Assembly (NCBI GenBank): GCA_963853835.1
Contig: OY970828.1
Span: forward strand, 62,054,861-62,118,860
Source: Calendula officinalis
Lineage: Eukaryota > Streptophyta > Magnoliopsida > Asterales > Asteraceae
Direction of reading: 5' to 3'
Length of the DNA: 64,000 bases
The translations under genes and the position numbers were made by a program. Position 1 is the first letter of the stretch. Every line of letters begins with the position of its first letter. The notes under the pieces are model-generated. The model was given only the letters and a program-made list of their open reading frames with translations, was not told where the DNA came from and did no database searches. This document shows positions 1 to 10,188 of this stretch, piece by piece.

Positions 1-159
1 AAACTCCAAGCCTTCAGAGTCTGTCAACAATATCCGCTTGTAATAAGATTGGTTTTCAGCATTTAAGACGTGACCGCAGTCTAAAACTTGGACATCAGCT
101 GTCCATCGTCCTCGAAATGTTGGGGTGATTTCGGTTACACGTGTAAGTTGTCTAGACAT
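1..159 (-). CDS. N-terminal fragment of an RPA-like OB-fold protein, cut by window edge
   Basis: Reading leftwards from an ATG at 157-159, an open frame of 53 codons runs off the window edge. It begins MSRQLTRVTEI and contains a GRWTADVQVLD stretch followed by YYKRILLTDSEG. The pattern (basic start, tryptophan plus a beta-rich strand, then a conserved LxDxxG turn) resembles the first OB fold of plant replication protein A 70-kDa-like proteins, which bind single-stranded DNA and are also often carried by plant Helitrons. Too little is present to tell a host gene from a transposon copy. An unrelated OB-fold protein is possible. Confidence 0.4.
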   Translation of the reverse strand, partial: MSRQLTRVTEITPTFRGRWTADVQVLDCGHVLNAENQSYYKRILLTDSEGLEF

Positions 160-385
160 GCTTGCTTTAACTGTAAAATGAGAATAGATAATGGTAATTA
201 GTTGGCAGTAAGTATCTGGATATTATAACATTGTTGTGGCAGCAGTATATGTAACATATAAAAATATTAATCTACATTGCAAGTACTTGTTGTCAGACCT
301 TGGTTATATTTTGGGGTCAATTGTGAGATAATCGATGGGGTTGTCAACGTTAAGGTAAAACCCAACACAACCCAACACATATATT

Positions 386-733
386 TAGGGGTGAGCTTGT
401 TTCAAAAACCGAACTGAACCGAACCGAAACTGATAGAACCGAAACCGAAAACGATAAATTTTCAAAACCGAAACCGAACCAATAACATGTTATCGGTTTT
501 GGTTCGGTTCGGTATCGGTCCGGTTCATTTTCGGTTCGGTTTTTTTAGGCCAAATGTTCATCCTTATCCCAAAACCGAACCGAACCGAAACCGATAGAAC
601 CGAAACCGATAGAACCGAAACCGAAAACAATGCATTTTCAAAACCGAAACCGAACCGATAACATGTTATCAGTTTTGGTTCGGTTTCGGTTTTCGGTTCG
701 GTTCGGTTTTTCCGGTCCAAATGCTCACCCCTA
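386..733. mobile_element. hAT-type MITE, apparently a head-to-tail dimer
   Basis: The element starts TAGGGGTGAGC and ends with the exact inverse GCTCACCCCTA, flanked by perfect 8-bp direct repeats CATATATT at 378-385 and 734-741. An 8-bp duplication is the hallmark of hAT transposases. The interior is filled with AACCGAA/TTCGGTT repeats and contains two palindromic halves, each centred on AACATGTTAT (about 485 and 660). The sequence near 550-575 looks like a decayed internal terminus, so two copies seem joined. No coding capacity. Confidence 0.8.
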
Positions 734-741
734 CATATATT

Positions 742-1264
742 CTTGATATAACATGAACAATTAAAATATCTATTTGTAATTAATATGATGTTTGAACTTA
801 ACACCTTAACATGAGCTATTTCTTTTGAGACCATTCAAGAAGAGTTTGCTTGGTTTGCTTCTGTTTTTTCCAGTTAATAACACAAATTAGAGGTGTTACA
901 AATGGGTTTAGATAAACTCAATTATCTTGGAAAATCTTTACAGTTAAAAAAAGTTATACCTAAATAAATTGATTACGAATAAACTTGATCAAATTGCTAG
1001 ATCAATTCCATAGAAAAACGATAAATGAAGGGTTACCCATAGCTTTAGAATAATCATAAAGTGGGTATTATATAAAATCAATAATTTAACAAAATTAATT
1101 TTGAATGATGGTACAACCAAATTAACAAAATTGATTTACGTATAATACATGGGTACCTCTCATTGTGTCTGATGAAAAGTTTATATGCTCTATTTACAAA
1201 GATGGTTTAATTCTCAATAAATAATGAACAATGGTTTCTATTTTTAGAAAATTTTCATAGATCA
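742..1264. other. AT-rich intergenic stretch
   Basis: No open frame of interest, repeat or terminal structure could be recognised between the hAT-type MITE and the Copia 5' LTR. Confidence 0.5.
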
Positions 1265-1565
1265 TGTTAGGGTTATTTATATTGTAATCAATAGTTAGGG
1301 GACTAGTTGTGTCATATTGTAAAAGTTTAAAGCTAGTCATTAGTCTTAATCTTGATGTTTAGTGAGTTAGGTATTTAAGGGAATTTACCTTTCACTAATT
1401 GTAAGATTTCACACTCTTAACTGAATTACATTTCAAAGCATCCCTTCCCTCCATCTTTCTCTCTCAACTTTCACACCAAGAACACACACACTTTCACACA
1501 CTAAATCTTCAATTCTTCTAGAATCACCATGGATTAGCTAGTTTTCAATCTTATTCGATCTATCA
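1265..1565 (+). repeat. 5' LTR of the Copia element
   Basis: It begins TGTTAGGG and ends TCTATCA, 2 bp before the tRNA primer site. It contains a TATA-like GTATTTAAG near 1371 and a pyrimidine-rich stretch near 1440-1470, consistent with a promoter and R/U5 region. The boundaries rest on TG...CA and on the primer site, because no second copy is available for comparison. Confidence 0.65.
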
Positions 1566-1567
1566 AG

Positions 1568-1579
1568 TGGTATCAGAGC
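1568..1579 (+). promoter_or_regulatory. Primer binding site (initiator tRNA-Met)
   Basis: TGGTATCAGAGC is complementary to the 3' end of plant initiator methionyl-tRNA, the usual primer for minus-strand DNA synthesis in plant LTR retrotransposons. It lies 2 bp after the LTR. Confidence 0.9.
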
Positions 1580-2030
1580 ACAAACTCTCTGTGAGTAGAT
1601 CCAAATTAGTGCCAATTCGATCTAGATCTGGAAATTTGAAGAAAAGTTGGTGTTCGTCGTCTGTGAATTTAATTCAAGAATTTTTCGGTTCAAATCAATG
1701 AATTGAGTGAAGATTAGTGTTTCTCCATCAATTCTAATAGGATTAGAATCAAATTTAGATCAATTCCGTCAACAATTGATCGAGATTCAGTGATTTTAGT
1801 GAAAAATTTGAAAAATTCAAAAAGTTTCTGAAAATCGAAGATTAAGAGCTGTGTTGTTATGGATTGAAGGATATGATCGGATCAGATGATTAGAAAAGCA
1901 ATTTCGAGCATATTGTGTTTGGAATCACTGAAATTGATCGAGTATTGAGCGAAATTGAATCAAAAATGGTGAAGTTTTGAGCTGTGTTCGTCAGTCAACG
2001 TCTCCAGCTTCAAGAACAGCTCAAGAACAG

Positions 2031-2625
2031 TTCGGCCCAAACTCTGAAATTGTTCGGCCCACATCTTCGATCTCAAGTCTTCGGCCCAAGTAACTTTCGG
2101 CCCGAAGATATTTCCAGTCTTCGGCCCAACTTCGAACATCTTAACAGTTCTCAATTCGAGCATAGTGTTCGGCCCGAAGACATTTCATTGCTCGGCCCAA
2201 TAGTTCGGCACGAACATAATTGTCCAATACAGTCTTCGGCTCACTATTGTTCGGCCCGAACTAATACTATATTTTTCGGTCCGATCTTGTTCTTCGGCCA
2301 GATCTAGTTCTTCGGCCCGATCTAGTTCTTCGGCCCGATCTTGTACTTCGGCTAATACTGTTGTTCGGCCCGAACATATTGCATAATATTGTTCGGTTCA
2401 ATCCAACTTCAGCCCATTTCAGACTTCAGCCCATATTATCTTCGGCCCGAACACAAGTATTCAACCACATTGTTATTCGGCCCGAACTTCATATAGTTCG
2501 GCCCATTTAATAATCGGCCCGCAGATATTACCCAAACTCATTGTTTATACACTCAAGTTCGGTCAAATTCAAACTTAATCCTCGGCCCGAACATCACAGT
2601 GTTCGGCCTATACACTTTTCGGCCC
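2031..2625 (+). repeat. Array of about 20 TTCGGCCC motifs in the Copia leader
   Basis: Between the primer site and gag, TTCGGCCC or a one-base variant, usually extended to TTCGGCCCGAA or TTCGGCCCAA, occurs roughly every 15-35 bases on one strand. Spacing is irregular, so this is not a simple tandem repeat. One frame stays open over 1984-2307, but its product is just the motif translated and is not a convincing protein. Confidence 0.85.
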
Positions 2626-2668
2626 AAATCGTTTTTAAAATACAATTTTGATTTTAAATCACTTTAAA

Positions 2669-3795
2669 ATGACGTCTAAAGATGCTCTTTCTATCGGAAC
2701 CGATCTTAAACCTCCGGTTTTATACCGAGGTGAATATGCACAGTGGAAGAAATGATTCCTCCACTTCATTAAAAACCAGGAACTGGCAACGGATATCCTT
2801 GATTCACTTGAAAACGGTGTCGCGGTATTTTATGAAGATGTCGTTGCTGCACCAAATGCAAATCCACCAGTTTTTGGCGGTCGAACTCCACTTCCTCCGG
2901 CACGATATGATGCTCAACAAAAACAAAGAGCTAAAGCAGATCTACAATCTTTTTCATTCATCCTTCAAAGTTTACCTAACGAGATCTATAATAGTTTAGA
3001 TAGTTTGGAAACCGGAAAAGAAATATGGGATGAAATAAGAAAGAAAATGGAGGGCACTGTTTTAGGAAACATAGCCAAAATGGTTACCACTTTGAATGCA
3101 TATCAATCGTTTAAAGTTACCACCGGGGAAGAATTAGAAAGCACATATCATCGGTATTGCAATTTGTTGAATGAACTTCGAAGGAACAATCTGAAAAAGG
3201 AAAATCTTGAGATCAACATCAAGTTCATCAACAGTCTTCTTCCAGAGTGGGCCATGTTTGGAAACAGTGCCATACAATATAAGGATCTTAGCTCTATTTA
3301 TGTTCATGAACTGTATGAGTATCTACTTCAAAATGCTCCCATGGTGAAAGACATCGTCAAAACTAAACAAGAAAATGCCAACACTCTTGATACTCTTGCT
3401 CTTCTTACAAAACAATATCAGTCTAATTCATCTGGGAAAATGAAAGAACAAACAGAAGAACCTGTCATGGATACAAAAGAAGAAATGGAGAAAAACTGGA
3501 ACAAGTCTTGCAAGCTATGTCTTTTATCTCAAGATATGAGAAAAAATACTATTCAAAGCCAACGAACAACAATCAGAGGTTTTCATCCAACTTTAAGTCT
3601 GCACCATCTGCTTTAAACACAACTGACAAACCAACAATTACACCTTTGGATCCTACTAAGAAGTGCTATAATTGTGGAATTGCTGGTCATTTCTCTCGAG
3701 ACTGCAAGAAACCTAAAGTTCGGGATTCTGAATACTTTAAACGCAAGATGTTAATGGCCAAGCAAATTGAAACAGGCAATGTGTTATTAGCATAG
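2669..3795 (+). pseudogene. Broken Copia gag
   Basis: The frame opens at ATG 2669 (MTSKDALSIG) and continues as a UBN2/retrotransposon gag domain (e.g. LETGKEIWDEI; NLLNELRRNN). It is stopped by TGA at 2753-2755 (codon 29), re-opens in the same frame to about 3490, then shifts frame. The shifted frame carries one CCHC zinc knuckle (CYNCGIAGHFSRDC) for RNA packaging and stops at TAG 3793-3795. The product would be the nucleocapsid precursor; it cannot be made intact. Confidence 0.85.
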
Positions 3796-6066
3796 CATCT
3801 TCAGTGGATGGAAGACTCAGAGCCTGAGGATGAAGAACATTCAGCAAATTTATGCTTCATGGCACGTGAAAATGTTGAGATTTCTGAACGTTTAAATGAA
3901 GATGCCAACAAAGAAATAGAGGTAATTAATTATTTCTTGTCTAATTCTTCACATTTAATTGATTCTGATAATTGTTTTGTAACGAACCAGATTTCTGAGA
4001 TTGATTTCTGAGTGAAAAAGAATTAAATACTAAACTTCTAGAAAGTTTAGTTGATTTAGAACAAGAAAATAAACAATTTGGTCATCATATTAAACAACTT
4101 GTTCATTGTATTAAACAAAATCAACATTTTGAGAAAGAGAATCTGAAGTTACAAAATCATGTATCAGAATTGACGTTTAAATATGAGAATGATATTAAGC
4201 ATTTGTCTCATACAATTTCTGAAAAAGAAATTGAAATAACCAATCTTCAAAATACACAAAGTTCAACATCAAATGATCAAAATAATTAATATTACAAGTT
4301 ATACATTGAAACGTTTCATGAATATCAAATAACTAAAAGATGGTTGGAACGTAAACAAAAAGAATTCGATGACAATGAGAAACAATTTAAATCATTAAAC
4401 ACACAAATAAAAGAATTATCTGAAACCCTACATGAAAATGACATCAAAACATCACGAGAATTAAATAACAAACAAAATGTCATTCATCAACTTCAACATG
4501 ATAAAATTCAACTTTCTTCTCACATTAAACACTTAGAAGAAATAATTGCCAAACGAGATCAAACTGATCAAACAATTCATTTAAACAAGCCTAAAGACTT
4601 CAAATATTTCAATTCAAGAGAAGGCCTGGGAGCTAATAATCCAGAATATCTTAAGATGGCTTGTAATGTGCTTCCAACACTGTATGATTATAAATACATA
4701 CATGTAGATGTTTGGCAGAGCTTCATTCGCATGACAGATGAGGAAGAAGAAATTGAGGCTTTCAACAGAGCTAAAAAGGAAAATGTCCAAATTAGTTTCA
4801 ATTACAATGAGTTAAATAAAACATATGAAACTAAAAAGACAAAATTTGAAAATGAATATTATTTCCCAATTATTACACCGGAAGAATTTGAGATTAAGGG
4901 TAATGTTGTTCTTCAACAAAAAGTAACCGGAAAAGTTTACATACCTTCTCTAATTCTAGAAAAGAAAATTTCATCAATTGGAAACCGAAATAGATGAAAC
5001 GCATAAGGCATTTGACAAAGAAAAATCCGCTTTACAAACAAAAATTCATGATTTAGAAGATAAAATTGCTGAAATAAAATCTGTTTCAAATCAAAGTGCT
5101 TCTCCAAAGCCAACATTAGTCAATGACAATTTCTCTACTCCTAAAAATCCAACTATTTTAAAAAGAAATTCTAATTCCACTGTTTTAAATATTTCAGATA
5201 GAAATTTAAATTCCAAGCTTAAGAAGCCAATGCAAGACAGGGTGAAAGAAGTTGAGCAGTCACAGAAGTCTAAGTCGTCTAAGTCTAGTATGCTTAAGTC
5301 CAATGAGCTTAAGAAGTCTAGATCTTCCTCCTTTTTAGCTTCTTCTTTTTCTAATTCCAATAAATGTAATAACTCAACAACATTTATTTCTCCAATTTAT
5401 CGTCCTGTTAATTTCACTCTGAATGGTGTAAATTTGATTGTTAAAACAGATAAAACTGGCAAAAAGGTTTATTTTGATAGAAAAACTAATACACCAATTT
5501 CTCAATATGATGCACGATATTTTGTTAGAAAAGATGCTCCTTGTGATCGACGACATGATGTTCTTCATAAAAATGGTTCAATCATTCATTCATGTACCAT
5601 TGGTTATCCAGAACCCTGCAAAACAATGCTCGCTTTATCTCACAAATCACCAACTTCACATTCTTCTCCTAAATCTCCAAAATCTGTGTATCGTGTAGTT
5701 TCTGCAAATAACTCTCCAAAATCAATTAATAATGTAGTTTCTACACATCAATCGTCAACATCAGTTTATCGCGTAGTTTCTAAATCGCCAAAATCGAAAA
5801 AATCACCAAAATCGTTTTATCGCGTTGTGAATGTACCTAAATCGTCAAAATCATTTTATCGCATTGTGTCTCCACCGAAATCGGCAAAATCCGGTTCCTC
5901 AACTTCATCTCCCAAGCAAAAACAAAAACCATCCACGTTTGTTAAATATACATGGATTAAAAATGAACAATCAAACTGGATTTTACATTCTCCTGAAAAA
6001 TCCTTAAAATGGTCTATCAAATTAACACACCCAGAACTGCCTCCTTGCAGTTCTCCACAACTCTAA
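3796..6066 (+). pseudogene. Broken coiled-coil / linker region between gag and protease
   Basis: Three or more frames follow one another here. First comes an acidic stretch (MEDSEPEDEEHSANLCFMA). Next are Glu/Lys/Leu/Asn-rich heptad-like segments over about 4015-4280 and 4344-4600 that should form coiled coils. Then a more globular part (about 4600-4990) and a basic Ser/Lys/Pro-rich tail with repeated SPKS.YRVV units (about 5640-5900). Stops or frame changes occur near 4009, 4288 and 4978-4997. Long coiled-coil extensions after the knuckle are known in some plant Copia gags; the function is unknown. Confidence 0.65.
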
Positions 6067-6164
6067 ATTTATACCATTTTCAATATTCTTCATAAAACAT
6101 TTTTACTAATCGTGTAGGACTCATATCTGATTGGGTACCTTTTTATTTTAATTGTTTTATGTAG

Positions 6165-7421
6165 AATATTTGGTATCTTGATTCTGGTTGTTCAAGACAC
6201 ATGACCGGAAACAAGAACTTATTAACGAATTTTAGAGACAAATATTTGGGTACTGTTCGTTTTGGGAATGACCATTTAGCCGCTATTATGGGTATTGGAG
6301 ATATAATTCGTCACAATTTAATCATCCGGAATGTGACCTATGTTGAAGATCTTGCACACAATCTTTTTAGTATTGGTCAATTCTGTGATAAAACTTTGGA
6401 AATAAATTTTCGAACAAAGAAATGTGATGTTCGCACTTATGATGGCGAAGAACTCCTTACTAGATCTCGAGAGACAAATCTGTTTACTATCAATCTAAAT
6501 GAAGTAGTTCCACTTGAAGAAGTATGCTTAATGTCAACAACATCATCAGATGAATCTTGGTTATGGCACCGTCGTCTCTCTCACCTTAATTTCAAAAATA
6601 TCAACAAATTGGTAAAAGGTGGCCATGTATCTGGTCTTCCAGATGTTAAATTTGTTAAAGATCATCTTTGTTCATCTTGTGAAATGGGCAAAATGACTAA
6701 AAAATCTCATAAGCCCAAACCAGTTCAAAGTACTTCAAAACCGCTTGAATTACTTCATATGGACTTATGTGGTCCCATGAGCGTTCAAACTTTAGCCGGT
6801 AAACGGTATGTGTTGGTGATTGTTGATGATTATTCTCGATATGCATGGGTTTATTTCTTGCGATCAAAAGATGAAGTAGCTGATATCATCATAGCCTTCA
6901 TCAAGAAAACTCAGACAAATTTGGATTTAAAAGTTCATACCATTCGTACTGATAATGGGACTGAATTCAAAAATCAAACTTTAGATTCTTTTCTTGAATC
7001 AGTTGGTATAACCCATCAATTTTCCGCTGCCCGAACACCTCAACAAAATGGGGTTGTTGAACGAAGAAATCGTACCTTGGTTGAAGTTGCTCGTACCATG
7101 CTTTCATTTTCTAAACTCCCATTATCTCTTTGGGCAGAAGCTATTAGTACGGCATGTTTCACTCAAAATCGTTCCATCATCAATAAAACCCAAAACAAAA
7201 CACCATATGAACTGATCAATAACCGCATTCCCAATATTAAATTTTTCAATATTTTTGGGAGTCGTTGCTTCATTCTGAATGATAAAGATAAATTGAACAA
7301 ATATGATGAAAAAGCTGATGAAGGAATTTTTGTTGGATACTCACGTGAATCTGCTTCTTACAGAGTATATAATCGGTCAACACGGACGATTAGAGCAAGT
7401 GCTAATGTTAATTTTGATTAA
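6165..7421 (+). pseudogene. Copia protease and integrase region
   Basis: The frame reads from NIWYLDSGCSRHMTG, with the D-S-G aspartic protease motif at 6180-6188. It continues through the pre-integrase zinc-binding domain (WHRRLSHL ... CSSC) to the integrase core with all three acidic residues: D in LLHMDLCGP, D in IRTDNGTEF and E in NGVVERRN. The frame ends at TAA 7419-7421, in phase with the downstream RT frame, so this stop interrupts the polyprotein. The annotated start is only the first in-frame codon after a stop; the protease N-terminus lies in another frame. Confidence 0.85.
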
Positions 7422-9698
7422 ACCTTTCCTCTAGATTCGTTAAGTTCAAATGTTGAAATTCCTTCACATTCGCCGTCGCCTTCTACATCTGAAAATGATT
7501 TAGATATCTTGTTTGAACATTTTTATGATGATTATCATAAAATCCGTCATACATTACTTGAGGAGGCTGGCGTTCCATTTCCATTAGTAGCAGATGTTCA
7601 AAGCATTACAGTACCTGAAATACAAAATTCAAGTTCTAATGATTCTCCATCTCCTACATCTGTTGCTCCAAATAACAACTTTTCTCCTTTACATTCTGTT
7701 TCATCTTTGCAAAATCAATCATCTCCGGACGATTCCCCACCTTTGCAAAATCAATCATCTCCGGACGATTCCCCACCTTTGCAAAATCAGTCATCTCCGG
7801 ACGATTCCCCACCCACGGATGATAAATCCTCTCCGGTCAATTCCACACCTTATGGTCAAGCTGCTACTTCTTTAGATTTATCTTTAGTTCCAGCACAACC
7901 TCCACCTTTGGTGATTGATTTCTCCAAATTCAACGTTAAATGTGTAGATCCTCCACCTTCTACATCAAATGTTCAAACTGCAATAATCCCTCATCCTGAA
8001 TTCACTGATACCTCAAACATCATTCCAGGGCAACTACCACTTCCACATTCTCTTAAATGGACAAGAGAGCATCATTTACATCAGATAATCGGTGATCCTG
8101 AATCTTCTGTTCAAACCCGTAGAGCCACCGCTGATGAATGTCATTTTTCTGCTTTTTTAAGCTCTAATGAACCAAAGAAGGTCAGTGAAGCTCTCTCCGA
8201 CCCAGACTGGATTCTTGCTATGCAAGAAGAAATCAATCGATTTGAAAGATTAAAAGTTTGGCGTCTTGTTCCAAAACCACCCGGAAAATCTGTAATAGGT
8301 ACTAAGTGGATATTCAAAAACAAGAAGGATGAGAATGGGATTGTAATTCGTAATAAAGCACATTTAGTTGCGAAAGGATATGCTCAACAGGAGGGTATTG
8401 ACTTTGAAGAAACGTTTGCTCTTGTTGCACGAATAGAAGCCATTCGAATATTCTTGGCTTATGCAGCACATAAGAATTTTACTATCTATCAAATGGATGT
8501 AAAAACTGCATTTTTAAGTGGCATTCTCAAAGAAGAAGTGTTCATTCATTAACCCGAAGGTTTTGTAGATCCACACTTGCCTAATCATGTTTATATTCTC
8601 GACAAAGCTTTGTATGGCTTGAAACAAGCTCATCGGGCGTGGTATGATGTACTATCCAAATTCTTAGTTGAGTCTGGTTTTTCAAAAGGAAAAATCGATA
8701 CAACTCTTTTCATCAAACGACAAGGGGAAGATATAGTTCTCATTCAAATTTATGTCGATGATATCATTTTTGGATCTACAAATCCCAAATACTGCAAGAA
8801 GTTCTCTGATCTTATGGTTAAACATTTTGAGATGAGCATGATGGGTGAAATGAATTTCTTTCTTGGTCTTCAAGTTCGCCAATTACCTACCGGGATCTTC
8901 ATCAATCAATCCAAGTATATCACTGATCTCTTGAAGAAATATCTAATGGATGATTGTAAACCAATTCCGACGCCGATGTCACCTGGTTCTAAATTGCATG
9001 TTGATCCTGATGGAAAACTTGTTGACATTACACATTATTGGGGGATGATCAGATCCTTGCTATATCTAACTTCGAGTCGACCAGACATTATGTTCTCTAC
9101 TTGCATATGTGCTCGGTATCAGGCTGCTCCTAAAGAATCACATCTTCAAGCATTCAAACGTATATTTCGTTATCTGAAGGGCACTCGAGATCTTGGTCCC
9201 TGGTATCCTAAAGGAACTTCTTTTGACTTGACTGCATTTTCTGATGCTGGCCATGCTGGATGTATGCTGGATCGCAGGAGTACATCTGGAAGTGTCCAAT
9301 TTCTGGGAGTTAAATTGATGAGCTGGTCTTCACGGAAGCAAAATTGCGTATCTCTATCCACTGCAGAGGCAGAGTATGTTGCTGCTGCAAGCTGCTTATC
9401 CCAGGTAATTTGGATGCAATCACAATTAAAAGATTATGGTTTTTCATACAGCCGTATTCCTTTATATTGTGATTCACGAAGTGCAATTGCAATATCATGC
9501 AATCCTGTTCAACATTCCAAAACTAAACATATTGATCTTCGATATCATTTTATAAAAGATCATGTTGAACACGGTAATGTGGAATTGTACTTTGTTTCAA
9601 CCTATTATCAATTAGCTGATTTGTTTACCAAGGCTTTAGACGAAAAACGTTTTAACTTTCTTGTGTCTAAACTTGGTATGATAAATCTAAAAGCTTAA
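7422..9698 (+). pseudogene. Copia reverse transcriptase and RNase H region
   Basis: The frame continues in phase with the integrase. A Pro/Ser-rich hinge (about 7500-8040) is followed by the RT domain ([28 protein letters not shown] at 8751-8762) and RNase H (TAFSDAGHAGC, STAEAEYVA, YCDSRSA), ending at 9698. A TAA at 8550-8552 cuts the RT between the first catalytic aspartate and the YVDD box, so RT activity cannot be made without read-through. The IYVDDIIFGSTN context is typical of Sireviruses. Confidence 0.9.
7705..7812 (+). repeat. 3 x 36-bp in-frame minisatellite in pol hinge
   Basis: Three consecutive 36-bp units begin at 7705, 7741 and 7777. They differ at one visible base and encode [12 protein letters not shown] three times. 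The unit keeps frame and lies in the Pro/Ser-rich linker between integrase and RT. Confidence 0.95.
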
Positions 9699-10081
9699 AC
9701 CATATTTAATTTGTTACAATAACAATGGCTTTCAAGTACATCTGCTTGAGACCCGCTCAAAATCAGTTAATCACATAAATGTAAAAACTCTTTCCCACCC
9801 CTCTAAAACTGTAAATTTTTCACTACATTTATTTTGCTGAGGGAGAGAAATATTAATTATAGGGGGAGAATTAGTATTTCCAGGGGGAAACTTTCTTAGG
9901 GTTCGATGGTTAAACATGTATTGGGATACTTTCAATAGAATACAAACTTTATGAAAGAAGAAAACAAAACTTTCAATAGAATATATGACAATAAGTAATG
10001 ATTTGCTATGAAGAAGACAACGAATGTATTAGAAATGCTTTCAATAGAATACAAACTTAATGACAAACCTTACAATAGAAT
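9699..10081 (+). other. Copia 3' untranslated region and flank
   Basis: Purine tracts occur at about 9838-9848 (GAGGGAGAG), 9861-9868 (AGGGGGAG) and 9881-9889 (CAGGGGGAA); several purine tracts are typical of Sireviruses. After about 9906 the sequence changes to a host stretch in which CTTTCAATAGAATACAAAC recurs (about 9928 and 10038, with a partial copy near 9970). No LTR is recognisable. Confidence 0.55.
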
Positions 10082-10188
10082 ACATGGTAGTAACTAAGAA
10101 AAAACCCTAGCAGCCGTCGGCGATCTTGAAGAACTTCCGGCGATCGTCGGGGTGTGGGGGGTGGTTTGGGTTTATTCGTTCTCGCATA

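Larger units (their letters stand above)
1265..9906 (+). mobile_element. Decayed Sirevirus-like Ty1/Copia retrotransposon
   Basis: Order: 5' LTR, primer site, long leader, gag with zinc knuckle, coiled-coil region, protease, integrase, reverse transcriptase, RNase H, then purine-rich tracts. Integrase before RT defines Copia. The YVDDIIFGSTN active-site context, the extended gag/coiled-coil region and several purine tracts before the 3' end point to the Sirevirus lineage. At least four in-frame stops and several frameshifts make it non-autonomous. No 3' LTR resembling the 5' LTR follows the purine tracts; only a possible stub (TCTTAGGGTT near 9894) is similar to the LTR start, so the 3' end was probably lost. 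Confidence 0.85.

Noticed and set aside
490..834. 114-codon open frame on the minus strand
   Set aside because: It is the translation of AACCGAA-type repeats inside the hAT-type MITE; composition is purely repetitive.
1984..2307. 107-codon open frame in the Copia leader
   Set aside because: Its residues simply reflect the TTCGGCCC array and it has no recognisable domain.
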